The notes beneath the pieces are model-generated. The model did no database searches and was not told where the DNA came from. It saw only the letters and a list, made by a program, of their open reading frames with translations. From Mimachlamys varia (Eukaryota > Mollusca > Bivalvia > Pectinida > Pectinidae), in contig OX392534.1 of assembly GCA_947623455.1 (NCBI GenBank), positions 37,391,426 to 37,455,425 on the forward strand: a DNA stretch of 64,000 bases, read 5' to 3'. Position numbers and translations under genes: made by a program. Below, one piece after another: positions 10,356 through 21,178 of this stretch (position 1 is its first letter; the number at the start of each line of letters is the position of its first letter).

Positions 10356-12068
10356 ATGGAAGACCAAGAACAGGAATTGGAACTGAAGATAGAACATCTG
10401 AAAACAGACGCTGAAGCAACAGAAAACACAAGTCAAAACCAAGGAGAAGCAGAACAAGACGATCAACAAACTGTACACTTGGTGACGGAAGAAGAGCTGG
10501 AAACTGTTCTAGATAATCTTAAGACCAAACCCACATTCTGTCTCGTTCACAAGGAAACAGAAGTCTGCCTTTTCTGCAGATCATGTGACAGACTGGTATG
10601 TACATCCTGTTTCATAGATGGAAACCATGGCAACCACAATTTCTGCAAAATTGATGACGTTGTCATGACAAAGAAGCAAGAGCTAGATAATCGGATCAAA
10701 GAGGCAAATGAAAACATGACGGAAATCTTACAACAGAACATCAAAATCATAAAAAAACAGCGAGAAAATGTCTCCAAAAACTGCAAAATTGTTTCTGCAG
10801 AAATTGATGATAGAAAAGCTTATATGTTACAAGAGATGGAAGCTTGGGGTATACATTTGCATTCAATGGTTAGAGAGCATCAGAAAAAACGCCTTCAGAC
10901 ATTTGATGGACTTCAGGCAGAATTAGGCACATATCTAGCAATTCTGAAACTTTTCCAACGAAATCCAAACTATAGTGAAACAATTGATGGGAAAAAACTG
11001 ATACAGGTTTTGGAACTCCTTGAAGAAAACACAGGAGCACATGCCAGGGACGAGTCTGAGGCTTCCGAAGATGAAAAAGAATTGATTTTTACTAATGGAG
11101 AAGGAAAAACAGAAAAGATGGACATCTGGCTTGGATATATAACTGGAATCATTCCTGTGGACAATCCAGGCAAGAAATCCAAAAAATTCAAATTCTGTGC
11201 ATCAAGAATAAATTGTATTTCTCCGTTGGATGGAAAAAGGGCTTTCGTGGTCACAGAAGAGCAGCTGTACTTTGTTGACTTGTCTAAAGCCAAGTACAAG
11301 CAGGAAGACCTGGTACCACTGATGGAGGAGGTAGTGTACATCACCCCAGTCACAACACATGGCATCTACGTACAGCAGAAAGACAGCACTGTGGTCAAAC
11401 GGGTCACAGAAGCTGGTCAAATATACCGCTTTGCTGACTTAAAACCTCAGGCCTCTGATGAATCCTGGGATACTATACGGATTTCTGAAACTGGTATGGT
11501 TGTTTCAGTTACAGAGAAAAACTTTGAAAAGACCACCAAATTGCAAGGAAGTCTGAAGAATGAAACTGTTAAGACAGTAAAGATGATAAAATACAACAAA
11601 CATGGAATAAAAGAAAAAGAAAGAACCCCTCGTACATATAACTTCTCAAAAGACCAGTTTGTCTATGAAAATCAGTTTCCACAAAGTGTTCAAACAGCAT
11701 CACGTGTCGTCATTCAGACCACATGTGAAGATATTCCAGAGGATTCATATGAACCAGGAACTATCATGAATCTTGGATTTGGTTACCAGTTGTCATTCTC
11801 AATACCATATATGGGTTGTATAGGATCACGACCAGAACTCACATTCCATCCAAAAGGGCTGTGTAAGGACCAGCAGGACCATCTCATCGTGTCCGACTAC
11901 TGGAACCATGCCGTACACCAGCTTACCCAGGATGGGAAATTCCTGAAGTTCTTGATGAGAGAAGAGAATGGACTAACACATCCAACTGCTGTTGGTATTG
12001 ACGGGTTAAACTGGATGTGGGTCACTCAGAGGGATGGGAGCATTCATGTCGTCAAATACATCCCTTAG
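10356..12068 (+). CDS. B-box/coiled-coil protein with NHL-like C-terminus (TRIM-like, no RING)
   Basis: The frame encodes 570 residues from ATG 10356, the first ATG after an in-frame TAG at 10326-10328. Residues 1-60 are acidic and low in complexity. A B-box type 2 zinc finger lies at about 62-94 (CX2H...FCXXC...CXXC...HXXH). A Lys/Glu-rich coiled coil covers about 100-215, followed by an acidic linker. The C-terminal 70 residues read like NHL/beta-propeller strands (KGLCKDQQDHLIVSDYWNHA; AVGIDGLNWMWVT). There is no RING at the N-terminus, so ubiquitin-ligase activity cannot be assumed. RING-less B-box/NHL proteins of this type are, as I recall, greatly expanded in bivalves. The coding region is a single exon, and a 3' splice site at 10282 hints at a 5' UTR intron. 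Its last 25 codons and stop are tandemly copied downstream. The specific role is unknown. Confidence 0.85.
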   Translation: MEDQEQELELKIEHLKTDAEATENTSQNQGEAEQDDQQTVHLVTEEELETVLDNLKTKPTFCLVHKETEVCLFCRSCDRLVCTSCFIDGNHGNHNFCKIDDVVMTKKQELDNRIKEANENMTEILQQNIKIIKKQRENVSKNCKIVSAEIDDRKAYMLQEMEAWGIHLHSMVREHQKKRLQTFDGLQAELGTYLAILKLFQRNPNYSETIDGKKLIQVLELLEENTGAHARDESEASEDEKELIFTNGEGKTEKMDIWLGYITGIIPVDNPGKKSKKFKFCASRINCISPLDGKRAFVVTEEQLYFVDLSKAKYKQEDLVPLMEEVVYITPVTTHGIYVQQKDSTVVKRVTEAGQIYRFADLKPQASDESWDTIRISETGMVVSVTEKNFEKTTKLQGSLKNETVKTVKMIKYNKHGIKEKERTPRTYNFSKDQFVYENQFPQSVQTASRVVIQTTCEDIPEDSYEPGTIMNLGFGYQLSFSIPYMGCIGSRPELTFHPKGLCKDQQDHLIVSDYWNHAVHQLTQDGKFLKFLMREENGLTHPTAVGIDGLNWMWVTQRDGSIHVVKYIP

Positions 12069-12275
12069 AAAGTTGACAGATTTCTGTTGGTATTGACGGG
12101 TTAAACTGGATGTGGGTCACTCAGAGGGATGGGAGCATCCATGTCATCAAATACATCCCTTAGAAAGTTGACAGATTTCTGTTTGTATTGACAGGTTAAA
12201 CTGGATGTGGGTCACTCAGAGGGATGGGAGCATCCATGTCGTCAAATACATCCCTTAGAAAGTCAACAGCTTTCT
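11991..12275 (+). repeat. 95-bp repeat x3 spanning the stop codon of the B-box gene
   Basis: Copies start at 11991, 12086 and 12181. Copy 1 holds the final 25 codons and the TAG stop (12066-12068) plus 17 bp of 3' UTR; copies 2 and 3 repeat the same segment with a few substitutions and lie in the 3' UTR. Confidence 0.95.
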
Positions 12276-12338
12276 ACATTGATGTAGAGGGATTTTTTGT
12301 ATGAACCTAGGATGGAAGGAACACATGACTGGAAAATA

Positions 12339-12344
12339 TCAATA
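12339..12344 (+). terminator. Poly(A) signal AATAAA of the B-box gene
   Basis: AATAAA lies about 270 bp after the stop codon, immediately before the 68-bp array. It is the best candidate 3' end for the gene. Confidence 0.5.
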
Positions 12345-12352
12345 AATCAGAA

Positions 12353-12624
12353 GAGCCAACGTCTTAATGTTGTATAGGTGGGTTGATCAGTTGGACACAT
12401 CCCCACTTGTTACAATAGTTGAGCCAACGTCTTAATGTTGTATAGGTGGGTTGATCAGTTGGACACATCCCCACTTGTTACAATAGTTGAGCCAACGTCT
12501 TAATGTTGTATAGGTGGGTTGATCAGTTGGACACATCCCCACTTGTTACAATAGTTGAGCCAACATCTTAATGTTGTATAGGTGGGTTGATCAGTTGGAC
12601 ACATCCCCACTTGTTACAATAGTT
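12353..12624 (+). repeat. 68-bp tandem repeat x4 at the B-box gene poly(A) site
   Basis: Units start with GAGCCAAC at 12353, 12421, 12489 and 12557 and are almost identical. The array begins about 9 bp after AATAAA, so its first unit lies where cleavage would be expected. Confidence 0.95.
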
Positions 12625-12954
12625 GAGCTGTCCTTAACACTCTGTAGACATTTGGCTTGGCTTCATCTGTCTTAAAAAACATCATTGATATCTTTCTTAA
12701 TAGATATTTTGTTAGCCTTTAGATACAATGTAAGTATGATTTTTGTTTGGTTTTAATGTTCTTCTTTCCTCATATAGGCCTTAGGATACTATAAATCTTG
12801 GCCTTTGTATTCCTTTTCTTGTACAATTTATTTTGTTTGGCCTAAGGAAAGTTTTTATTTGGCCGAGAGTGGTTTAGGTAACATTAATCTTTACTTAGTT
12901 TTTTGGCTTGCCTTATTATAGTATGTTTTATAAACATTTGGACCAACAATAATA
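12625..12954. other. No gene seen
   Basis: T-rich non-coding DNA between two arrays. No feature recognised. Confidence 0.5.
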
Positions 12955-13302
12955 CACATTGAAATTGATTGGATCGATGATATCACATATCATATTTGTT
13001 CAGAATCGACACACTTCACATCATATTTGTTTGGAATCATGATACTACACATCATATTTGTTTGGAATCAAGATATTACATATCACATTTATTTAGACTA
13101 ATGATACTACACATCATATTTGTTTGGAATCATGATACTAGACATCATATTTCCTTGGACTTATAATACATGTACTACACATCATATTTATTTGGTTTCA
13201 AGATACTAAACATCATATTTGCTTGGACTCATAATAATAATAATATACAACATTTGATTGATACAACACATCATATTTGTTTTGTTTCAAGATACAGTGT
13301 AC
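12955..13302. repeat. About 31-bp minisatellite (left part of a split array)
   Basis: About eleven diverged units of the type 'catcatatttgtttggaatc' followed by 'atgatacta'. The same unit reappears at 17545 after the intervening Pearl-like element and grades into the 34-bp array, so 12955-19735 was probably one array. Confidence 0.8.
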
Positions 13303-16300
13303 AAGAGGCCCAATGGGCCTGCATCGCTCACCTGGTATCAATCTCTGACTTATATTATAGTGTAACCCCAAAGTCCCCTAAAATCTTTTAATGTAAGACA
13401 TTTAGAAGAACATCTTAAGATTTAAACATATTTTACCCCTGTGATCTTATAAGACAACATCATTTTCATTTTCAAATTTTGTTTGGCTTCATCCCAGGAC
13501 GCTACCAGCCAAATATCATGTCTCTAGGCAAATCAAGATAAAGGTCATTTCTTTTTGCAAACTTTGTCAGGCTTCATCCAAGGAACCTTTCAGCCAAATA
13601 TCATGCTTCTAGGGCTTTTGGTATTTCAGAAGAAGTCGTTTAAAGGTTTTAACAGATTTGACTCCTGTGACCTTGAATATAGGTCAAGGTCATTTCTTTT
13701 CGCAAACTTTGTTGGGCTTCATCCAAGGAACCTTTCAACCAAATATCATGCTTCTAGGGCTTTTGGTATTTCAGAAGAAGTCGTTTAAAGGTTTTAACAG
13801 ATTTGACCCCTGTGACCTTGAATATATGTCAAGGTCATTTCTTTTCGCAAACTTTGTTGAGCTTCATCCAAGGAACCTTTCAGTCAAATATCATGCTTCT
13901 AGGGCTTTTGGTATTTCAGAAGAAGTCGTTTAAAGGTTTTAACAGATTTGACCCCTGTGACCTTGTATATAGGTCAAGGTCATTTCTTTTCGCAAACTTT
14001 GTCGGGCTTAATCCAAGGAACCTTTCAGCCAAATATCATGCTTCTAGGGCTTTTGGTATTTCAGAAGAAGTCGTTTAAAGGTTTTAACACATTTGACCCC
14101 TGTGACCTTGAATAAAGGTCAAGGTCATTTCTTTTCGCAAACTTTGTCGGGCTTAATCCAAGGAACCTTTCAGCCAAATATCATGCTTCTAGGGCTTTTG
14201 GTATTTCAGAAGAAGTCGTTTAAAGGTTTTAACAGATTTGACTCCTGTGACCTTGAATATAGGTCAAGGTCATTTCTTTTCGCAAACTTTGTTGGGCTTC
14301 ATCCAAGGAACCTTTCAGCCAAATATCATGCTTCTAGGGCTTTTGGTATTTCAGAAGAAGTCGTTTAAAGGTTTTAACACATTTGTCCCCTGTGACCTTG
14401 AATATAAGTCAAGGTCATTTCTTTTCGCAAACTTTGTCGGGCTTAATCCAAGGAACCTTTCAGCCAAATATCATGCTTCTAGGGCTTTTGGTATTTCAGA
14501 AGAAGTCGTTTAAAGGTTTTAACACATTTGACCCCTGTGACCTTGAATAAAGGTCAAGGTCATTTCTTTTCGCAAACTTTGTCGGGCTTAATCCAAGGAA
14601 CCTTTCAGCCAAATATCATGCTTCTAGGGCTTTTGGTATTTCAGAAGAAGTCGTTTAAAGGTTTTAACAGATTTGACTCCTGTGACCTTGAATATAGGTC
14701 AAGGTCATTTTTTTTCGCAAACTTTGTCCGGCTTCATCCAAGGAACCTTTCAGCCAAATATCATGCTTCTAGGGCTTTTGGTATTTCAGAAGAAGTCGTT
14801 TAAAGGTTTTAACACATTTGTCCCCTGTGACCTTGAATATAAGTCAAGGTCATTTCTTTTCGCAAACTTTGTCGGGCTTCATCCAAGGAACCTTTCAGCC
14901 AAATATCATGCTTCTAGGGCTTTTGGTATTTCAGAAGAAGTCGTTTAAAGGTTTTAACAGATTTGACTCCTGTGACCTTGAATATAGGTCAAGGTCATTT
15001 CTTTTCGCAATCTTTGTCGGGCTTCATCCAAGGAACCTTTCAGCCAAATATCATGCTTCTAGGGCTTTTGGTATTTCAGAAGTCGTTTAAAGGTTTTAAC
15101 AGATTTGACCCCTGTGACCTTGTATATAGGTCAAGGTCATTTCTTTTCACAAACTTTGTCCGGCTTCATCCAAGGAACCTTTCAGCCAAATATCATGCTT
15201 CTAGGGCTTTTGGTATTTCAGAAGAAGTCGTTTAAAGGTTTTAACACATTTGACCCCTGTGACCTTGAATAAAGGTCAAGGTCATTTCTTTTCGCAAACT
15301 TTGTCGGGCTTAATCCAAGGAACCTTTCAGCCAAATATCATGCTTCTAGGGCTTTTGGTATTTCAGAAGAAGTCGTTTAAAGGTTTTAACAGATTTGACT
15401 CCTGTGACCTTGAATATAGGTCAAGGTCATTTTTTTTCGCAAACTTTGTCCGGCTTCATCCAAGGAACCTTTCAGCCAAATATCATGCTTCTAGGGCTTT
15501 TGGTATTTCAGAAGAAGTCGTTTAAAGGTTTTAACACATTTGTCCCCTGTGACCTTGAATATAAGTCAAGGTCATTTCTTTTCGCAAACTTTGTCGGGCT
15601 TCATCCAAGGAACCTTTCAGCCAAATATCATGCTTCTAGGGCTTTTGATATTTCAGAAGAAGTCGTTTAAAGGTTTTAACAGATTTGACTCCTGTGACCT
15701 TGAATATAGGTCAAGGTCATTTCTTTTCGCAATCTTTGTCGGGCTTCATCCAAGGAACCTTTCAGCCAAATATCATGCTTCTAGGGCTTTTGGTATTTCA
15801 GAAGAAGTCGTTTAAAGGTTTTAACACATTTGTCCCCTGTGACCTTGAATATAAGTCAAGGTCATTTCTTTTCGCAAACTTTGTCGGGCTTCATCCAAGG
15901 AACCTTTCAGCCAAATATCATGCTTCTAGGGCTTTTGGTATTTCAGAAGAAGTCGTTTAAAGGTTTTAACAGATTTGACTCCTGTGACCTTGAATATAGG
16001 TCAAGGTCATTTCTTTTCGCAATCTTTGTCGGGCTTCATCCAAGGAACCTTTCAGCCAAATATCATGCTTCTAGGGCTTTTGGTATTTCAGAAGTCGTTT
16101 AAAGGTTTTAACAGATTTGACCCCTGTGACCTTGTATATAGGTCAAGGTCATTTCTTTTCACAAACTTTGTCCGGCTTCATCCAAGGAACCTTTCAGCCA
16201 AATATCATGCTTCTAGGGCTTTTGGTATTTCAGAAGAAGTCGTTTAAAGGTTTTAACACATTTGACCCCTGTGACCTTGAATATAAGTCAAGGTCATTTC

Positions 16301-17543
16301 TTTTCGCAAACTTTGTCGGGCTTCATCCAAGGGACATTTCAGCCAAATATCATGCTTCTAGGGCTTTTGGTATTTCAGAAGAAGTCGTTTAAAGGTTTTA
16401 ACAGATTTGACTCCTGTGACCTTGAATATAGGTCAAGGTCATTTCTTTTCGCAAACTTTGTTGAGCTTCATCCAAGGAACCTTTCAGCCAAATATCATGC
16501 TTCTAGGGCTTTTGGTATTTCAGAAGAAGTCGTTTAAAGGTTTTAACAGATTTGACCCCTGTGACCTTGAATATAGGTCAAGGTCATTTCTTTTCGCAAA
16601 CTTTGTCCGGCTTCATCCAAGGAACCTTTCAGCCAAATATCATGCTTCTAGGGCTTTTGGTATTTCAGAAGAAGTCGTTTAAAGGTTTTAACACATTTGA
16701 CTCCTGTGACCTTGAATATAAGTCAAGGTCATTTCTTTTCGCAAACTTTGTCGGGCTTCATCTAAAGAACCTTTCAGCCAAATATCATGCTTCTAGGGCT
16801 TTTGGTATTTCAGAAGAAGTCGTTTAAAGGTTTTAACAGATTTGACTCCTGTGACCTTGAATATAGGTCAAGGTCATTTCTTTTCGCAAACTTTGTTGGG
16901 CTTCATCCAAGGAACCTTTCAGCCAAATATCATGCTTCTAGGGCTTTTGGTATTTCAGAAGAAGTCGTTTAAAGGTTTTAACAGATTTGACCCCTGTGAC
17001 CTTGTATATAGGTCAAGGTCATTTCTTTTCGCAAACTTTGTTGGGCTTCATCCAAGGAACCTTTCAGCCAAATATCATGCTTCTAGGGCTTTTGGTATTT
17101 CAGGAGAAGTCGTTTAAAGGCTAAAATAGATTTAACCTCACGGTGACCTTGAATATAGGTCAAGGTCATTTCTTTTCGCAAACTTTATTTGGCTTCATCT
17201 AAGGAAGCTACTGGTCAAATATGAAGTCTCTATGCCTGACGGTATTTTAGAAGAAGTTGTTTGAAGGTTTCGACATTTTTGACCCCTGTGACCTTGAAAT
17301 TAGGTCAAAGTGATTTTTTTTCGCAAACTTTGTTCAGCTCCTTCCAAGAAATCTACCAGCCAAATTTCATGTCACTGGGCCTTTCAGTATTTTAGAAGAA
17401 GTCGTTTAAAGGAAAAAGTTGACGGACGCAGGACGGACGGACGGACGGACGACGGACGACGGACGGACGGACGGACGGACGGACGGACGACGGACGCTGC
17501 ACCATCACATAAGCTCACTTGGCCCTTCGGGCCAGGTGAGCTA
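13303..17543 (+). mobile_element. Pearl-like element with about 25 units of a 145-bp satellite core
   Basis: The head contains AGAGGCCCAATGGGCCT then GCTCACCTGG. After a diverged unit, a 145-bp tandem core runs from about 13528 to 17120 (some units 142 bp), followed by two diverged units, a GACGGACGG microsatellite (17434-17495) and a 3' hairpin AGCTCACTTGGCCC/ttcg/GGCCAGGTGAGCT ending at CTAA. The head motif GCTCACCTGG is inverted relative to the tail CCAGGTGAGC. This fits Pearl/CvA-type elements and DINE/HINE-like Helentron derivatives. Frames of 90-97 codons in each unit exist only because 145 bp repeats happen to be open; they are not genes. Confidence 0.85.
13668..13692 (+). promoter_or_regulatory. 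Everted pair of ERR/NR5A-type nuclear receptor sites (first of a 145-bp-periodic series)
   Basis: TGACCTTGA, seven bases, TCAAGGTCA. TCAAGGTCA is the consensus extended half-site of ERR and NR5A (SF-1/FTZ-F1) receptors, and the left arm is its reverse complement. AGGTCAAGGTCA also forms a DR0, the GCNF (NR6A) type. The module recurs in nearly all units at 13.5-17.2, 57.3-59.3 and 62.8-64.0 kb. The sequence match is certain; binding is inference. Confidence 0.5.
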
Positions 17544-17677
17544 ACTAGAAATCATATTTGTTTGGACTAGAATACAATGTATTATCTGTAATTGTTTGAG
17601 GTAGAATATAATGTACTACCTGTAATTGATTGGACTAGAATACAATGTACTACCTGTAATTGTTTGGACTAGAATAC
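17544..17677. repeat. 34-bp minisatellite fragment between two Pearl-like insertions
   Basis: Four units of the type 'tgtactacctgtaattgttt' plus 'ggactagaatacaa'. This is the bridge that shows the flanking arrays were once continuous. Confidence 0.85.
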
Positions 17678-18585
17678 AAGAGGCCCAGAGGGCCTGTATC
17701 GCTCACCTGGTTTCATGTGATATGAAACAAAAATGACTCATAAGTGTATGTGTGGCCCTTCTTGTTATGTCAATATATCATAAGCATTTTTGATGGGTAC
17801 ATGTACATTGCTTTTGTTGTTATTCTAAAAATGTCAGGTTTTTTGGCAAATAGGGCATTAATCCATGAAATGCGTTCAGTGCAGCATCAATATAGCCAAA
17901 TAGACACTTTTGGCCCCACCCCTCAGGCCCCTGGGGGGTCAGCCCCATCATTTGTATAAATTTGAATCCCAGCCACCTAGGGATGCTACCACTGAAATAT
18001 AAATGCCATACATTACTTAGTTCCAGAGACGAAGTCTTTAATATCAATATTGCCAAATAGACACTTTTGGCCCCGCCCCTCAGGCCCCTGGGGGGTCAAC
18101 CCCATCATTTGTATAAATTTGAATTCCAGCCACCTAGGGATGCTAACACTGAAATATAAATGCCATACATTGCTTAGTTCCAGAGAAGAAGTCGTTAATA
18201 TCAATATTGCCAATTAGACACTTTTGGCCCCGCCCCTCAGGCCCCTGGGGGGTCAACCCCATCATTTGTATAAATTTGAAACCCAGCCACCTAGGGATGC
18301 TACCACTGAAATATAAATGCCATACATTGCTTAGTTCCAGAGAAGAAGTCGTTAATATCAATATTGCCAAACAGACACTTTTGGCCCCGCCCCTCAGGTC
18401 CCTGGGGTGTCAGATCCATCATTTGTATAAATTTGAATCCCAGCCACACAGGGATGCTTCCTACCAAATTTAGTTAAATTCTGATCAATGATTATGAAGA
18501 AGAAGTCAATTGTTGATGGATAGACGGACGCCGGATGCCACGGTATGGCATAAGCTCACCTTGGTCCTTTGGACCAGGTGAGCTA
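17678..18585 (+). mobile_element. Second Pearl-like element, about 157-bp GC-rich core x4
   Basis: Head AGAGGCCCAGAGGGCCT then GCTCACCTGG. Four core units carry 'ttttggccccgcccctcagg' and 'gaagaagtc'. The tail has 'gacggacgccgg' and a hairpin (agctcaccttggtcc/ttt/ggaccaggtgagct). It shares head and tail with the 145-bp type but has a different core, related to the 9290-9963 copy. It is inserted inside the 34-bp array. Confidence 0.85.
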
Positions 18586-19735
18586 ATAATGTACTACCTG
18601 TAATTGTTTGTGCTAGAATACAATGTACTACCTGTAATTGATTGGACTAGAATACAATGTACTACCTGTAATTGATTGGACTAGAATATAATGTACTACC
18701 GTACCTATAATTGTTTGGACTAGAATATAATGTACTACTTGTAATTGTTTGAGCTAGAATACAATGTATTACCTGTAATTGCTTGGACTAGAATATAATG
18801 TATTACCTATAATTGTTTGGACTAGAATATAATGTACTACGTTTAATTGTTTGTGCTAGAATACAATGTACTACCTGTAATTGTTTGTGCTAGAATACAA
18901 TGTACTACCTATAATTGTTTGTGCTAGAATACAATGTACTATCTGTAATTGTTTGAGGTAGAATATAATGTACTACCTGTAATTGTTTGAGCTAGAATAT
19001 AATGTACTACCTTTAATTGTTTGGACTAGAATACAATGTACTACCTGTAATTGTTTGTGCTAGAATACAATGTACTACCTATAATTGTTTGTGCTAGAAT
19101 ACAATGTACTACCTGTAATTGATTGGACTAGAATACAATGTACTACCTGTAATTGATTGGACTAGAATATAATGTACTACCGTACCTATAATTGTTTGGA
19201 CTAGAATATAATGTACTACTTGTAATTGTTTGAGCTAGAATACAATGTATTACCTGTAATTGCTTGGACTAGAATATAATGTATTACCTATAATTGTTTG
19301 GACTAGAATATAATGTACTACGTTTAATTGTTTGTGCTAGAATACAATGTACTACCTGTAATTGTTTGTGCTAGAATACAATGTACTACCTATAATTGTT
19401 TGTGCTAGAATACAATGTACTATCTGTAATTGTTTGAGGTAGAATATAATGTACTACCTGTAATTGTTTGAGCTAGAATATAATGTACTACCTTTAATTG
19501 TTTGGACTAGAATACAATGTACTACCTGTAATTGTTTGTGCTAGAATACAATGTACTACCTATAATTGTTTGTGCTAGAATACAATGTACTATCTATAAT
19601 TGTTTGAGGTAGAATATAATGTACTACCTGTAATTGTTTGAGCTAGAATACAATGTACTACCTGTAATTGTTTGAGCTAGAATACAATGTTCTACCTATA
19701 ATTATTTAGGTTTGAATACAATTTACTACAACCTT
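18586..19735. repeat. 34-bp minisatellite with a 481-bp higher-order repeat
   Basis: About 34 units of 'aatgtactacctgtaattgt' plus 'ttgtgctagaatac' and variants. The rare insert 'gtacc' occurs at 18701 and again at 19182, and the variant order around both is the same: a duplicated block of 14 units (14 x 34 + 5 = 481 bp). Confidence 0.9.
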
Positions 19736-20150
19736 TAATTGTATAATCTACATTCTTCATTTTATCTAATTATTAGTTGATAATAAAAGTAGAAAGTTAC
19801 TGCTCCATTGAAAATTTAAAGTCACTCATAAACAAATTTCTGTAAATATTAACAGTGAACTTGGCCTTTTCCTTGAAACAATGACTTGCACTTTTATTTG
19901 AATTATATATATTCTAGTACTCCAATTTTACTAAATGTTGTTTTATTAAAATCAGTTTAAGGTGTGCCATGAAAGCACAACCAGTTTGTGACCTCCATTT
20001 AAATCAGTAGTTAACTTCAGACAATGTTCTTTAACTTCAACAGTTACCCCTGGTGCTTATGATGTGATATCTTGATTACCAGAGGTAAATACCTTTTACT
20101 TTTATGAACATGATGAGTGCTCTGATTCCAAAGAAACGAGGTATACACCT
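19736..20150. other. No exon recognised; within or downstream of ZC3HC1 intron 4
   Basis: Non-coding AT-rich DNA. No ZC3HC1-like coding block was found here on the minus strand. Confidence 0.4.
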
Positions 20151-21178
20151 CATCCTGGAGTAGGATTTAGGGAGATTTGCACTTAAGAGTCTTTGATTTT
20201 GATTTAGAGACCCTGAGTAGAGATAAAATCTAGTCCAGGGTTTACAGATTTATTGAGCGACCCTGTTTTGAGGTACAAACCTGGACTAGGATTTAGAGAT
20301 TCATTGAGCGACCCTGTGTGGAGGTACAAATCTAGACTAGAATTTAGAGATTTATTTAGTGACCCTGTTTTGAGGTACAAATCTAGATTAAGATTTAGAG
20401 AACTGTGTGGAGGTACAAATCTAGACTAGGATTTAGAGATTTTGGAGGGACTCTGTGGATCTACAACTCTAGACTAGGATTTAGAGATTTTTTTACCAAT
20501 CCATTCTGGAGGTACAACTCTAGACTAGGATTGAGAGATTTATTGAGCAATCCTTTGTGGAGGTTCAACTCTAGACTAGGATTTAGAGATTTATTGAGCG
20601 ACCCTGTGTGGAGGTACAAATCTAGACTAGAATTTAGAGATTTACTTAGTGACCCTGTTTTGAGGTAAAAATCTAAATTAAGAATTAGAGAGCTGTGTGG
20701 AGGTACAAATCTAGACAAGGACTTAGAGATTTTGGAGGGACTCTGTGTGGAGGTAAAACTCTAGAGTAGGATTTAGAGATTTATTGAGCAATCCTTTGTG
20801 GATCTACAACTCTAGACTAGGACTTAGAGATTTATTGAGCAACCCTTTGTGGAGGTTCAACTCTAGACTAGGATTTAGAGATTTATTGAGCAACCCTTTG
20901 TTGAGGTACAAACCTAGACTAGGATTTAGAGATTTATTGAGCAACCCTTTGTGGAGGTTCAACTCTATAATAGGATTTAGAGATTTATTGAGCGACCCTG
21001 TGGTGAGGTACAAACCTAGACTAGGATTTAGAGATTTATTGAGCTATCCTTTGTGGAGATACAGCTCTAGACTAGGATTTAGAGATTTTGGAGCAATCCT
21101 TTGTGGAGGTACAACTCTAGACTAGGATTTAGAGATTTATTGAGCGACCCTGTGGTGAGGTACAAACCTGGACTAGGA
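20150..21178 (-). repeat. 51-bp tandem repeat (about 19 copies) anchored on the ZC3HC1 exon 4 donor
   Basis: Each unit contains, on the minus strand, a copy of the last 11 nt of exon 4 and the adjoining donor (TCCTAGTCYAG then GTTTGTACC or GAGTTGTACC), followed by a shared CTCAATAAATCTCTAA segment. 51 bp is 17 codons, so frames are long on both strands. The exon 4 frame runs into a stop near 21079, which argues for an intronic array. Confidence 0.85.

Noticed and set aside
10547..11420. Minus-strand frames in the B-box gene
   Set aside because: Antisense shadows of the 570-residue plus-strand frame.
13555..17570. About 25 overlapping frames of about 90 codons (MTPVTLNIGQGHFFSQ type)
   Set aside because: They recur every 145 bp with the satellite unit, overlap each other, and have no homology to known proteins; they are products of the repeat.
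20405..21125. Plus-strand frames with RYNSRLGFRDLL repeats
   Set aside because: Antisense reading of the 51-bp array; the repeats derive from the ZC3HC1 exon 4 donor.
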